A DNA stretch of 64,000 bases from Monomorium pharaonis (Eukaryota > Arthropoda > Insecta > Hymenoptera > Formicidae): the NCBI RefSeq assembly GCF_013373865.1, contig NC_050475.1, positions 13,055,821 through 13,119,820 on the forward strand. Direction: 5' to 3'. The notes beneath the pieces are model-generated. The model searched no databases. It saw nothing but the letters and a program-made list of their open reading frames with translations, and was not told where the DNA came from. The first letter of the stretch is position 1; each line of letters begins with the position of its first letter. Shown here in pieces: positions 32,335-43,510 of this stretch. A program made the translations under genes and the position numbers.

Positions 32335-33335
32335 TTATGCATCACACATATTAGCCATGTTATTTGGATCTACTGGTGGAGCTTTGTTCGCAGCATCAGG
32401 TATATCTCGAAGAAGTCGCGTTGAGGGATAGCGAATATTCCGTTGATGTCTCGCATATCCCATAAACCATAGAATACTTGCAATATGCGCATGTTCCAAG
32501 CATTCTAGCACCAGTCTTACATGTGCAGTAATAGCCTTGTATTGGACTCATATCATCACCATTATCATGAACATTTCGGGTATGGAGATTCTCAGCCTCT
32601 ACAAGCGCTTGAACAACATTCAAATGTTTAGCTCTTTCAAGTAATTCACGAGCCAACTCTCCATTAGCATTTTCCATTCTGATGGTCGGTCTGTACCTAT
32701 TGATGGTCGCTCCAGCAATTCGATAAAAATCGCCTAGATTCGAAAGATGAGGAGTCATCACTGTATTTTGGAAGAATTTGAAGATAGATTTAATGTGACC
32801 ATTCCTCGCCTCCACTATCCACCTAGTTTTTGTTATTAACGCGAATCATTGGCTGCTTCTGTAGAGTTGACTTTATCCTTTTTCAAGAAGTGCTGGCATC
32901 CTCCAATAAATCCCGAGACGTGCAAGTAAATCTGTAGCATCTTGATACCCTCTATCGACTATAAGATATCGCCTTTTTGGAACCATTCACGCATTCTATC
33001 AGCATCTCTATCAAATTCATTCTGCAAGAGTTCAGCATCATTATTCCTACTATTCGAAAAATATGGACCTTGGATATCAAGTATGTAGCCATCAGGTGCA
33101 ACAACTAGTATAGGTTTGAATAAATGTCGCCCTTTATGGACACAAAAGGACTGCCACAGTATACGATAGTTACAGCTTTTATGAATGTAAGTATATGTAC
33201 CATCTATGTAGGCGATCACACGAAGAGCACATAGTTCAGGATTATACAACTGATTTGCAAACTCAGTTACGTGTGCTTGTATATACTCTTCTCTAGACAC
33301 TAAAAAACGAAGAGAATAAGACAAATAGTGAGGAC
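32335..33335 (-). pseudogene. DDE_4-type transposase with SWIM-like zinc finger, broken
   Basis: The minus strand reads from about 33335: a block ending V-I-A-Y-I-D-G-T-Y (first catalytic Asp), V-A-P-D-G-Y-I-L-D-I, N-N-D-A, then I-V-D-R-G-Y (second Asp candidate), and after frame breaks W-I-V-E-A-R-N-G-H-I-K (third acidic residue). A cysteine-rich tail Y-C-T-C-K-T-G-A-R-x-L-G-T-C resembles a SWIM finger. The C-terminus D-A-A-N-K-A-P-P-V-D-P continues in another frame to a stop at 32335-32337. Stops near 32840-32880, a frame shift near 32400 and an apparent internal deletion before the finger mark it as a pseudogene. It is PIF/Harbinger-like in the DDE region. Confidence 0.65.
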
Positions 33336-33339
33336 AGAA

Positions 33340-33690
33340 AAAGATCGTTGGTAATTCTCTATATTAACAACGTGAGTAAGGATATAAATTGCATACGTAA
33401 TAGTGTTAATGTTCGATACACGATTCCTCTAAAATTAAACATAAATATAAAAAAAGAAAAAGACAAATTGAATAACCAAACAAACTGAACTTGTATATAA
33501 ATTAAACTGTAAAGATTGTAACTCGGTGTTTATAGGCCAAACAAAACGTCACCTAAAAACGAGTATAAAAGAACATCAACGCAATATTAGTAGCGCTTTG
33601 AATAAACAATCTGTTATTACGAATCATCGACTATCGCCAAATCATAGTTTTGATTGGTCTTGTTCCGCAATCGAGGTTTCCTCGATTATT
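33340..33690 (+). pseudogene. Penelope-like retroelement, GIY-YIG end
   Basis: The plus strand reads, with stops, P-Y-V-N-N-V-S-K-D-I near 33365, K-L-N-C-K-D-C-N-S-V-F-I-G-Q-T-K-R at about 33505-33550, then K-T-S-I-K-E-H-Q-R-N-I and N-H-R-L-S. This is the linker and GIY-YIG endonuclease of Penelope-like elements; the second motif is F-I-G instead of Y-I-G. The homology ends near 33680. The reverse transcriptase is absent. Confidence 0.65.
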
Positions 33691-34772
33691 GTACGGAACT
33701 TGCAGTTAAATCTGCAGCAGATTGTTTCAACAAGTTTCAATGTCTAGCAATATTGATTGTCACATATACAATATGAACATGAAACGAAAATAAATAAGAA
33801 CAAGCAGCATTTATGAAATAAGCAGTAACTTTGACACGATCTCGCAAAGCTAACTGTCGAAAATCGAGTGAGTAAGAAACGCGAAGCGATGAGAGCATCA
33901 CGGCGATCCTTGCAAGCGTCGGAGTAGGACGAGCTTGAGCTGAGCTCTCCGATTCGTTCCCTTTAATAATACGAGGAGGATGACGAGCGTTTGGCAAGTG
34001 ATTTACGTTACATTAGGCAGCTCAATCATTGTTGTGATGTGTGCGAAAAATTGATCGAGACCGTGAGCATGTGTCGTGTGTCGTGTTTCGTATTTCCGAT
34101 GGCGTGTACGTTTCGCATTTCCAATGATGATGCGGAAACTGTAATCTTCTTGACAATTTGATGTACAGGTCGGAATTTGTCGTGAAATATAATAATTTTT
34201 ATGACTCTTAAACATATCGCCCGTCTCGGACCGTTCGGTCCGAAATAATGCTGGACATAGTGATAATACCGGTCGGGTAAAAAAAATTTTTTTGGTATAT
34301 CTCGGTGTTAATTTCGGCGCTGACAAATCGCCCGCCGTGCGGCACGAGCAAGAAAAAAAACTCGGAAAAGCAAGACACCACGACAAACAAAAACAACTCG
34401 CAACAATTTATAACGTTGAGTAGCTCAACTAATCTTGATTGACGCAAAGCTTATCAGCTATGTCTCTTTTGTAGGGTTATCGAGGTAGTTGGGAACCAGG
34501 CACAATTTTGCAATGGGTTGTTTGTATTCAGAGGTCAATATTGGCAGTATAATTGTATTTATTGTATTATTGACCAATATTGAAGTTACATTAGGAAAAG
34601 ACTGGCCAATGCATTCCCAAGAAAACCAATATTTAACCAATATTTGGCAATATTCCACCATCGTATTTTCCACCAACTAGGGTAGGAATCCTTGTAGTGG
34701 TACGATTTAGGAAACTTGTTTTATAAAAATATAGAGGTAATTTTTTCAATAATTATAAATATGTATACAATA
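33691..34772. other. Stretch with no gene recognised
   Basis: 33690-34450 is somewhat GC-richer than its surroundings, with several overlapping frames on the minus strand but none with a recognisable motif. 34500-34680 repeats CCAATATT-type motifs. I cannot assign a function. Confidence 0.35.
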
Positions 34773-34776
34773 TAAA

Positions 34777-35013
34777 TGTAGGAACGGCATTGCCTATAAC
34801 CTATAAGTCTCTTGCTAGATCCGTCGGTAAGTTCGGTTAACGACAATGATGCGCAGGCACCTGAGGGGGCGCTATAACGGCGACTCACTTAGCGAACACG
34901 CGACACGCGACACGGGCGCGATTTTTCTTTGAATATTGTAATCTTTTCTGTATTCTTCTTGTTTAGTCAAATTTAATATCCAACACCTCGCTGACTCAAC
35001 AGATATCCCTACA
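34777..35013 (+). repeat. Gypsy 5' LTR, 237 bp
   Basis: TGTAGGAACGG...CCCTACA, directly followed by the primer-binding site. It contains GACTCACTTAGCG (about 34885-34897), the uninterrupted version of the site where a MITE sits in the 3' LTR. Confidence 0.85.
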
Positions 35014-35017
35014 AAAC

Positions 35018-35036
35018 TTGGGGGCTCGTCCGGGAT
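35018..35036 (+). promoter_or_regulatory. Primer-binding site, tRNA-Pro type
   Basis: TTGGGGGCTCGTCCGGGAT begins four bases after the 5' LTR. Eighteen of these bases equal the known tRNA-Pro-complementary primer site of several retroelements. Confidence 0.75.
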
Positions 35037-35135
35037 ATAGCGAGGACCGGATCATCGAAAGCGAGAAGAGTCAGACACGTTGAGAGAAAAGCAAGTTAGT
35101 TAAGTCAAAAGTGAGTCGGTTGGAAAGTCAAACAG

Positions 35136-35444
35136 GTGGAAGTTGACCACTACAGTCGTTGTTCGCCATACAATCCGACGGCCTATACTGCTAACCTCAG
35201 TTGCTTAAGTCGCAAAGCTGTGTACGAAGACGCGGTTGAGATGACCGAACCCGATCAGCAAGGAGAAGAAGCCATGATAGACACGGAATGCAGCAATCGT
35301 TCCGAAAAAGGACGGAAGCCAAAATCTCTAAGCGAGGCGCAAGGAGTCGAAGAATACGATGACCAGGACAGCGATGGCATGAAAACGAACTGAAAGACGC
35401 TTTAAAAAAGTTGAATATAAAAGCCACGGGCAATAAAAACGAAT
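35136..35444 (+). pseudogene. Gypsy gag N-terminal fragment
   Basis: An 85-codon frame (35136-35393) sits where gag should begin, about 100 bp after the primer-binding site. It is acidic (E-E-Y-D-D-Q-D-S-D-G-M near its end), as gag N-termini often are. It stops just before F1 copy 3 and the rest of gag is missing. Identity rests on position, not on a motif. Confidence 0.4.
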
Positions 35445-35921
35445 GAGTGAGTCCCAGATGCGCATAGTAATAAACGGACACAGCAGGCTGAGTGAAATGG
35501 ACACAGTAACAAACAGACACAGACCAAACGGACACAGTCGCAAACTCATGTGGTACAGAGAATGCTTTGCACACACACACACATACACACACGGGGGGTG
35601 TAAAGAGGACTTCCCCCCCTCCCGCACCCACCCCGTCGGTAAGGGTGCCCTCAGAAGTTGCAACCCATGTGGTAAGTTCGTGGGCATTTGGTCCGTGCGC
35701 ATTTGGTCCGTGTGCATTTGGTCCGTGCGCATTTGGTCCATGTGCATTTGGTCCGTGTGCATTTGTTACTGTATCCGTTTGGTCAGTGCGCATTTGGTCT
35801 GTGCGCATTTGGTTTGTGTCCGTTTCGCACTGTGTCCGTTTGGTCTGTGTCCGTTTGTTACTGTGTCCGTTTCACTCAGCCTGCTGTATCCGTTTATTAC
35901 TGTGCGCATCTGGGACGCTCC
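35445..35921. mobile_element. F1 foldback element, copy 3
   Basis: Ends GAGTGAGTCCCAG and inverted GGAGCGTCCCAG. Arms are built of TGCGCATTTGGTCCG-type units, with the (CA)n and CCCGCACCCACCCCGTCGG core at 35565-35645. Unlike the other copies, its flanks (AAAACGAAT and CAGACAAAT) are not a convincing duplication. They come from non-adjacent parts of the gypsy element (gag and RT). Confidence 0.8.
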
Positions 35922-38094
35922 CAGACAAATTAAGGAAAAAGTTGCGAGTATGAGTTTCTTAAAACACCGTTTGGACTTTGCAATAGTCCAACTAGCTTCT
36001 TAAGATTTGTGCATGAAGTATTCCGAGATTTGATTCAAGAGTCAGTAGTATTCACTTACATGGATGATGTATAATTGTTTCGGGACACGATGAAGAAGAC
36101 GCGTTTACTAAACTCACGAAAACCCTAAAAGTTGCAACTAACAATGGTTTAAATATTAATTGGCGTAAATGCAAATTTTTGCAAAGAAGCGTTGAATTTT
36201 TAGGCCACGTGATTGAGAGGGGTAGTGTCAGACCCTCACCGTCGAAGATTAAAGCCGTTCAAAATTTTCCCCAACCCAATACGTTTAAGTAGTTACAGAG
36301 CTTCTTGGGGTTCATAGGATATTTTAGAAAAGTGAAAGATTACGCTAAAATCGCCTACCCATTGTATGAACTTAAGGAAAGACCACATTTTTGTTTCGAT
36401 TAGTCACAACAATTAACTTTTACGCGATTAAATAATGTTCTGTCTAAATGTCCAACACTCCGAATATATGATATCCCGAGGCCATCACTGAGCTGCATAC
36501 GGATGCGAGTAAGCAAGAATAAGGGGCCGTATTCCTTGAAAGAAAACCCGATGAAAAATATTTTCACCTCGTGTATTATCTCAGTAGTAAAACAACCGAA
36601 GCCGGAAAGAAATGGTGTTTTTACGAACTAGAAATACTATCAAGACTATCAAGAAGTTCCGAGTGTATTTTTTAGAAATTAAATTTAAAATCGTCACAGA
36701 CTGTCAAACGTTTCAGCGTACGTTATTTAAAAAACAGTTATCTCCTAAAGTAGCTAGGTAGGCGCTAATGTTAGACTGATTCGATTACGAGATTGAACAT
36801 CGACCGAGCGAGCGAATAAAACACATTGATGTGTTACGTAGATTTCCCGTAATAATAATCGAAAACAAGGTTTTAATATTAATTAAGAGTGAACAAGATA
36901 AGGAAGAACGGCTGAGAGTAATTAAACAATTTTTAAGTAAAGAATCGTACGAGGAATACACGTTAGAAAATGGAATACTTATGAAAAAATTCGGTGCCAA
37001 GAATGTTGTAGTATTGTCGTCAAGTATGTACCACAATGTTATTATAAAAGTGCATGAGCACAGACATTTTTTTTTTTTTGGAGTAAAGAAAATGTTAGAA
37101 GCAATACAAGTTGAATATTATATTCCACGATTAAAAGAGGAACTAGAGCATTACGTAGAGTGTTGTATTCCGTGCATATTGTCTGAAAAAAAGAAAAGTA
37201 AAAAGGAAGAGTTATTAAGACCAATTTCAAAGGGCAATGGCCCTTTTGAGCACATATGCGGATCATTTAGGTCCTATAGCGAGCATGACTAAATTATATA
37301 AATATTTACTTGTCATAGTAGATGGATTCTCGAAGTTTGTGTGGATTTATCCAACCAAAATGACTAATACCAAAAAAGTTTTGAAAAAATTAACGGCAAT
37401 GCAACAAATTTTTAGCAACCCTCGAAAATCAGCACCGATAAGGGTATTGCATTTACCTGCTCTCAGTTCAGCGACTATTGTTCGGCGGAAAACATAAAGC
37501 ATATTACTATAACTGCGGGTGTGCCTCGCGGTAATGAGCAAGTAGAGCGTGTAAACCGAATCATCATTCCTGTGTTGACAAAACTCTCATTAGATAATCC
37601 CGATCGTTGGTATTGATACGTACGCAAGTTACAAATGTGTATTAACAGCACCTTCCAAAGAAGTGTGAATATGAGTCCGTTTGAGATTTTGTTTGGAGTG
37701 AAGATAAAGCGACACGAGGCTACCGATCTACTTACGTTAACAGAGCAAAAATGTATATAATTATTTAACGACGAGCGCGATAATTTAACGGATTCTGCTA
37801 AGCAAAATATTTTAAAAATTCAAGCAGAAAATTGACAGTCGTGTAACAAACGCAGCAAAAAGACGACTATATAAGAAAGGCGATTTAGTTGTCATACGCA
37901 GAACTCAATTCGCGCCGGGTCTCAAGATTAATACACTGTTTTTGGGACCGTACAAAGTCTCTCAAGTTAATGGGAATGACCGATATGAAGTTATAAAAGT
38001 CGGTGCAGGCGAACGGCCTTTAATTGTAACGGCGGACTATATGAAAGCGTATAGGTTTCCTGCGGGAACCGAAGGAAATGCAGAGATGGCCGAG
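35922..38094 (+). pseudogene. Gypsy pol: RT (C-terminal half), RNase H, integrase
   Basis: Read across frames: F-G-L-C-N-S-P-T-S-F, then Y-M-D-D (Tyr codon at 36058-36060), F-L-G-H-V-I and F-L-G-F-I-G-Y-F-R-K for RT; H-T-D-A-S-K at about 36493 for RNase H; the zinc-binding region with H-E-H and C-C-I-P-C (37050-37180); the core with L-L-V-I-V-D-G-F-S-K-F-V and later N-E-Q-V-E-R-V-N-R; and a GPY/F module (L-G-P-Y-K-V at about 37940). In-frame stops (for example near 36290 and 36400) and shifts abolish function. Pol copies element RNA to DNA and integrates it. Confidence 0.8.
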
Positions 38095-38507
38095 TGTAGG
38101 AAGGGCACTGCCTATAGCCTATAAGTCCCTTGCTAGATCCGTCGGTAAGTTCCAGTTAACGACAATGATGCGCAGGCGCCTGAGGAAGCGCTATAACGGC
38201 GACTCACTTATGCCTGTTCTACAATAAGTCGTAAGTCGTTGATCGTAAGAAATCTAGCCAATCATGGTTGATCATGGAGAAGAAAAGCAAACATGATTGG
38301 TTAAATTTCTTACGACCAACGACTAACAACTCATTATAAACCAGGCCTTAGCGGACGCACGCAACACGTGACACGCGCGCGGCTTTTCTCTGACTATTGT
38401 AATCTTTTCTGTAATCTGTTCTTTATTTTCTGCCTTCTCTTCTTATTCAGTCACAATACATCGAATTTAATATTCAACATCTTGCTGACTCAACAGATAT
38501 CCCTACA
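38095..38507 (+). repeat. Gypsy 3' LTR with inserted MITE, 413 bp
   Basis: The same sequence as 34777-35013 apart from substitutions, small indels and the insertion at 38211-38347. The LTR proper would be close to 270 bp without the MITE. Confidence 0.8.
38211..38347. mobile_element. Harbinger-type MITE inside the 3' LTR, 137 bp
   Basis: Flanked by TTA on both sides (38208-38210, 38348-38350); the 5' LTR shows a single CACTTAGCG at the site. Inverted ends GCCTGTTCTACAATAAGTCG and GCCTGGTTTATAATGAGTTG. TTA duplication is typical of PIF/Harbinger. Confidence 0.8.
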
Positions 38508-38511
38508 TAAA

Positions 38512-39296
38512 TGTAAAATATATTATAATAAACCTTCTTTTAGAAAAATATACAACTTTAGTGTAAAATTATATAATTACATTATTATCAGCTATATAAA
38601 GATAAAAAGTTTACATTAGTTGCACTTGATTTTTTTTAATGCTGATGGCATGCGCAAAACGAGACATTATCTATTAATTTTTTGTCTACATTACTTATTT
38701 TCCATTTACTTTATATTTTGATTAATATATATTGTTTATATTAGATTTATATAAAACTATAAAATATTGAAGAGGTACGATTTAGGTGACCGTGCATTCA
38801 CCAATTCTCTCCTAGATGTGATGAATCAGACATAGTTATATTTCGGCAAATCTAATTCTTTTTTCTACGATAAATATAGAATATTACAAAAATTTAATTA
38901 TCAGAATTAATATAAAACGCTTGCTATATAAAACTAATTTAAAGTTTAGAATTGTAAATTTTAACATTAATTATTTAATATTAATATTAATACTAAATTT
39001 TAACATATAATATTGATTATTATTATTATAAATAATGTAATTTTAAACTCTAATGTTTTATTTTTTAGCATTATAAAAAAGTTACAAAACAGTAACAAAT
39101 TATTCTCTTTTTTAGTAGTAATAATAATAATACATTACTGCTTACAAAAAGTAACAATAACAATAATGTGTTATTTTTATGAAAAATATAACAATGTTCC
39201 CAATCCTGCAAATTCCATACTGAAATAAATGTTAACTTAATTAATTTGTTCAACTTGATTAAATTTATTTAGTATATATTTATTTAAGTTAAAGGA
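38512..39296. other. Very AT-rich stretch, nothing recognised
   Basis: Low-complexity AT-rich DNA with TAATAAT runs. No frame of interest and no repeats shared with the rest of the window were seen. Confidence 0.4.
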
Positions 39297-39525
39297 TCCC
39301 GCACAAAACTAATGAAAAAGGGAATATAGTCAAATTGGTTGAAACTAATGTATGTTGTAAATCAGGACATCCTGATCAAAAGTTTTCATAGGTCAGAAAA
39401 TGAGTTATAAAGGATCAAAAGTTACAAATATCGATACTTGCTGATCAAGCGTACAATAATAAGAATACAAAGCAAAGCGTGATTTTTAACGTTGTTACCT
39501 GAGGTACGCGCGCGCGCGCACGCAT

Positions 39526-39572
<47 letters not shown>

Positions 39573-40512
39573 CACACACAGAGGCACGCGCGCGCACACA
39601 TACTGCTGTGCACGCATCTATATGCACACACTCATAAACTCACTTAGATGCATACACATACACACATATTCATACATATGCTATCAGGCACAGTGAGTCC
39701 CAGATGCGCACAGTAATAAACAGACACAGCAGGCTGAGTGAAACGGACACAATAACAAACGGACACAGTACAAACGGACACAGTAACAAACGGACACAGT
39801 AATAAACGAACACAGTAATAAACGGACACAGTAACAAACGGACACAGACCAAATGTGCATACTGCACATGCGCACACGGAAAGTCGCAAACCCATGTGAT
39901 GCAGTAAATGCTTTGCACGCACACACACATACACACACACGGGGGGGTGCAAGGGGGGCCTTTGGCCCCCCTCCCGCACCCACCCCGTCCAAGTCGCTAA
40001 CCTATGTGGACTTTACTCTGCTTGCAATGTACATGGATTGCATTTGGTCTGTGTCCGTTTGTTACTGTGTCCGTTTATTACTGTGTCCGTTTATTACTGT
40101 GTCCGTTTGTTACTGTGTCCGTTTTGCACTGTGTCCGTTTGTTACTGTGTCCGTTTATTACTGTGTCCGTTTGGTCTGTGTCCGTTTTACTCAGCCTGCT
40201 GTGTCCGTTTATTACTGTGCGCATCTGGGACGATCCCATCAGGCACCCCCCACTCACTGTGTGTGCGCGCGCGCGCGTGTTTGTGTGTAAACATACTCAT
40301 ATAACAACATTAAACAACACCACGCTTTGTTTTGTACTACTCTTAACCGTTTGACCAGCAAGTATTGATATTTTTAATCTTTGATCCTTCATAACTCGAA
40401 AACTGGCCTTTTTCAGATCTATGAGGACTTTTGATCAGGATGTCATCAACTACAACATGCATTAGTTTTAGCAAAATTAACTGCACCCTCTTTTCCATTT
40501 ATTTTGTGCTTT
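39297..40512. mobile_element. Foldback element hosting F1 copy 4
   Basis: Arms at 39297-39510 and 40310-40512 are inverted copies, sharing GACATCCTGATCAAAAGT, TATCGATACTTGCTG-type and CAAAGCGTG tracts, followed inward by CA/CG-rich microsatellite (39510-39600 and 40260-40290). F1 copy 4 sits between the microsatellites. Confidence 0.7.
39692..40237. mobile_element. F1 foldback element, copy 4
   Basis: Perfect 9-bp duplications ATCAGGCAC at 39683-39691 and 40238-40246. Ends AGTGAGTCCCAG and inverted GGGATCGTCCCAG. The arms use a different tandem unit (GTTACTGTGTCCGTTT type) from copies 1-3. The core has (CA)n plus the CCCGCACCCACCCCGTC module. Confidence 0.85.
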
Positions 40513-41865
40513 TTTTAGTTCAAATATTTATATATTTAATTTAATTACATAGAAGAGAAGACGGTTATAAACTAGACGTATAGGATTATGGAATTTATTA
40601 TATCTCATATACTTTGAGTATTGAATTCTAGAGATAAACTGTCCAAATTACTTATTTACATTTTTAAACGTTATGTCAGTTTGTAATTTTGTAACTATAG
40701 TGTAACTCGAAAAGCTTGAATTATTTTTCCCTCGAATAGTGTGATTGAATTGTGTCTCATCGTTCTTTGATTGCTAGTACTCTTTTATTATAATTCTTGC
40801 TCCAGAGTTGTTACAGTTTTCGCTCGTTTTGTCACTTTTACTCGTTAGTGTCACCATCTAATATCATTTCAATTGTGTTCACAAACTATCGCATCACGAT
40901 CTATCTTTCATATTTGTCTGTGTATATATTGTGTGTGTTTGGAAGAATGTGGAATTCAAGAGCCGACAATTGCTACATGGTCGTGATTATCCTCAATTTT
41001 GCGGTCAGATTTTCATATGTATGCGTTTAAGATCTCTGACTGTGCAAAAACCTCTAATTATACTCTCTCTAACAAAAAACAATAAACGGAGCAGACGAGT
41101 TTTCATCCGGTTCGCGCAGGAGTAATTCCTATTATATCGTCTTATTGCTCATGCTGCTAGCCAATGCCAGATAACACGGAGCTATCAGAATATCAATAGT
41201 TATTGAAATATACATCATACAAGACTCGGTTTTACATTACGAGTGTATTTTTTTCATATCCACAAAGTTTTGCAGTTTTATATGTTAGAAGTTTAAAATA
41301 TTGTCGGATGTTCAAAAGCATTGTCCCAAATAGTCAAGTCTGTCAAAAGCAGATCGTGCCAAATATCTGGTATCAACTGTAATCAACAAAAAGAATACAA
41401 ATTACACACATATACAATCTGTAATACCAGAAGATGTCGGCAAACTGCGACTGAAAATATAACAAAACTTGTTAATTATGTTATGCAATAGATTGGCGAC
41501 AGTAATCAAGCAAGATTTGCGATTTCTATTTGACTTTTACTACCAATCTATTTTTTCCAATTTGATTTTTACTACCATCACTGTCAGATTCTGTGAGCAA
41601 GCTCCGCTAGCAAATTGTAAGTTGAAATAATACTGCTCAAACAACAAATGCCAATTTTCTATCAACTTTTGAGAAAATGTGTTTCTAATTTGTTAACATA
41701 TCATGTACATTTTACTTACAGAAATTATCTTCTTAAAAAAAAGAAACCAGGAAGATAATAACAAACAAATATTGATACTTAAATAAAATATGATGTACAG
41801 TTTGTTTACGATACCTAATCTGACAACGAAATAGTATAATAGCTCGCACTATATGTACGACATTA
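40513..41865. other. Stretch with no gene recognised
   Basis: AT-rich. The frames at 40797-41125 have no recognisable motif. No transposon ends were identified. Confidence 0.35.
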
Positions 41866-41869
41866 AGGC

Positions 41870-41985
41870 TGTCTTTCATTTGGCGCTTTCAACACTTGTA
41901 AGCATCATTTATTCTTGTTTAATATTTGAAGAATAATAAGGATGAAATAATGTTCACAAGCGCTGTAAGCATCAAATAAAACGCA
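41870..41985. repeat. MITE-like palindrome, intact copy
   Basis: Contains ACTTGTAAGCATCATTTATT and the inverted AATAATGTTCACAAGCGC around a central GTTTAATATTTG. Its TTAA (41919-41922) corresponds exactly to the piggyBac insertion point in the neighbouring copy (41998-42043 plus 44381-44440). Confidence 0.6.
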
Positions 41986-42538
41986 ACCCAAGACTGCTCT
42001 TTGGTGGTTACAGCGCATGTAAGCATTATTTGTCTTTGTTTAACCCTCAGGTATGAAATGGGTTAGCGTAACCCAAAACAATTTTGAAATGTATGCCGTT
42101 TTTAAACGGAGAGAGGTGGGGAAGCTAGATGCTGGGGAGGAAACTTTGAGATTCCAAACATTGGTCTACCGCATGGTGGAACTATTGTGTCCTTAAGAGC
42201 TGAAGAGCAAGCATCACAAATCTTCTCTCGGGTATATTTCACCCATTCGTACGGAACATCACAAAACTGCGGTATTAGGTAAAATCAAATTTTGCATAAG
42301 AATGATTTGAACTGAGTTTTTTTGTAAAGTTTAATGCAAAATATCATTTAGTGAGAAATAAATAAACATAAAGTGTTATTTGTTATTTTAATAATAGGCG
42401 TTTTCGCGGTGCGTAGTTACTCCGAATTTGCATTTGAAACTGCGAAACATCATCATACATTTCCTCGAAGCCAAAGATCTGCCAGAAGATCAAGATGTAC
42501 AGGATTTTCTGGTAGATAACAAAATGTCAAAGTAAAAA

Positions 42539-42661
42539 AAATGCAAATTGTGTCCTTGTACCTTAGATAGAAAGACGTATTATAAGTGTTTGCAGTGTGA
42601 TAGGCCCTTAGACCATATACTACTGGACCGCGCATTGCCTATGAAAACTGTTGCCGAGTAA
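42539..42661 (+). pseudogene. piggyBac transposase C-terminal cysteine-rich domain
   Basis: Reads K-C-K-L-C-P-C-T-L-D-R-K-T-Y-Y-K-C-L-Q-C-D-R-P-L and stops at 42659-42661. The pattern C-x2-C-P...R-K-T-x-x-x-C-x2-C is the C-terminal cysteine-rich domain of piggyBac transposases, which binds DNA near the ends. Later conserved cysteines and histidines expected after P-L are missing. The upstream DDE part is not recognisable. Confidence 0.7.
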
Positions 42662-42868
42662 AGGGAAAGAGACAGCGCTATAGTGACATATATACATTAA
42701 AGTAGCGGGTGTTCGTATTAACTCCTGTTTTAACAGACAAACTGTAACATTTTATGTAAATTATTGATAAAGCTTCGAAAAATTAGATCTGAAATGAAAT
42801 ATATGACACTTTATCTGATAGAATCAATCGATATCAAGGTTATTTCTATTGCATTGACTGTGTTTAAG

Positions 42869-43414
42869 GGGATACTAAACTGCTCTGTTTTATCACTAAT
42901 TTTTCGGACACCGAAATCTTTGTATTGATTGCATGGAATTGAAAATCCTTCTCCAAAATTAAAGTACAATAGTAACGCGGTGCGCTGCGATCCATTTCAT
43001 ACGAAAAACGAAAGAACGATAGAAAATTATAGTTTTGTTATTGACTTCTGTAGCCGACTCGTGAAAACATTTGCTGCGTATAAAAGTTTTAGACTTTGTA
43101 CGTATAAAATAAGCATGAGGCGCACTTGGCATTTCAGTAAAGAACAATACTGTGCTTTTAGAATAAGCCTAGGAACTTTAGAAAAAATGTTTTCCGTATT
43201 TAAGAGGATCCTATCTGTTTTATCGACAGAATTGTACAATTTGTTCCAATGTACAACTTTTTATTGCATTTACAGAATTAAAAATTCTCCACAATTAATT
43301 CTGGAAAAGGATTTCTAAATCTATAAAAGAAATACATAAATTTTGTTAAAGACGTGCCCAAATGACTCTACATTATCGACCTCAATCAAGTTTGACGAGC
43401 AGTTTAGCATCCCC
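42869..43414. mobile_element. TTAA-type palindromic element, intact 546-bp copy
   Basis: Flanked by TTAA (42865-42868, 43415-43418), with ends GGGGATACTAAACTGCTC and inverted GGGGATGCTAAACTGCTC. It is the same family as 14622-17303 without nested insertions, so it provides the uninterrupted GATAATGTAGAGTCA site (complement, near 43370-43385). No transposase. Confidence 0.75.
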
Positions 43415-43452
43415 TTAAGTGTCCATAGTTATTAGCAAGAGAATATGTTAAA

Positions 43453-43510
43453 ACGTGGCAACGCAGCACTTGGCAATGCAGCATTTGGCAACGCAGCACT
43501 TGGCAACGTT
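43453..43510 (+). repeat. 15-bp minisatellite, about four units
   Basis: Units of GGCAACGCAGCACTT with minor changes. It lies inside the piggyBac-like element. Confidence 0.7.

Larger units (their letters stand above)
34777..38507 (+). mobile_element. Ty3/gypsy retrotransposon, degraded, both LTRs present
   Basis: The 5' LTR 34777-35013 and 3' LTR 38095-38507 both start TGTAGGAA and end GATATCCCTACA. TAAA flanks both sides (34773-34776, 38508-38511). The order is LTR, primer-binding site, gag start, F1 foldback, RT, RNase H, integrase, LTR. The segment between early gag and mid RT is missing, and the remainder has many stops. There is no envelope-like frame. Confidence 0.85.

Noticed and set aside
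43453..43510. CRISPR-like direct repeats (also 8710-8809 and 1335-1573)
   Set aside because: Units are contiguous or nearly so, without unique spacers of constant length, in a eukaryotic transposon setting.
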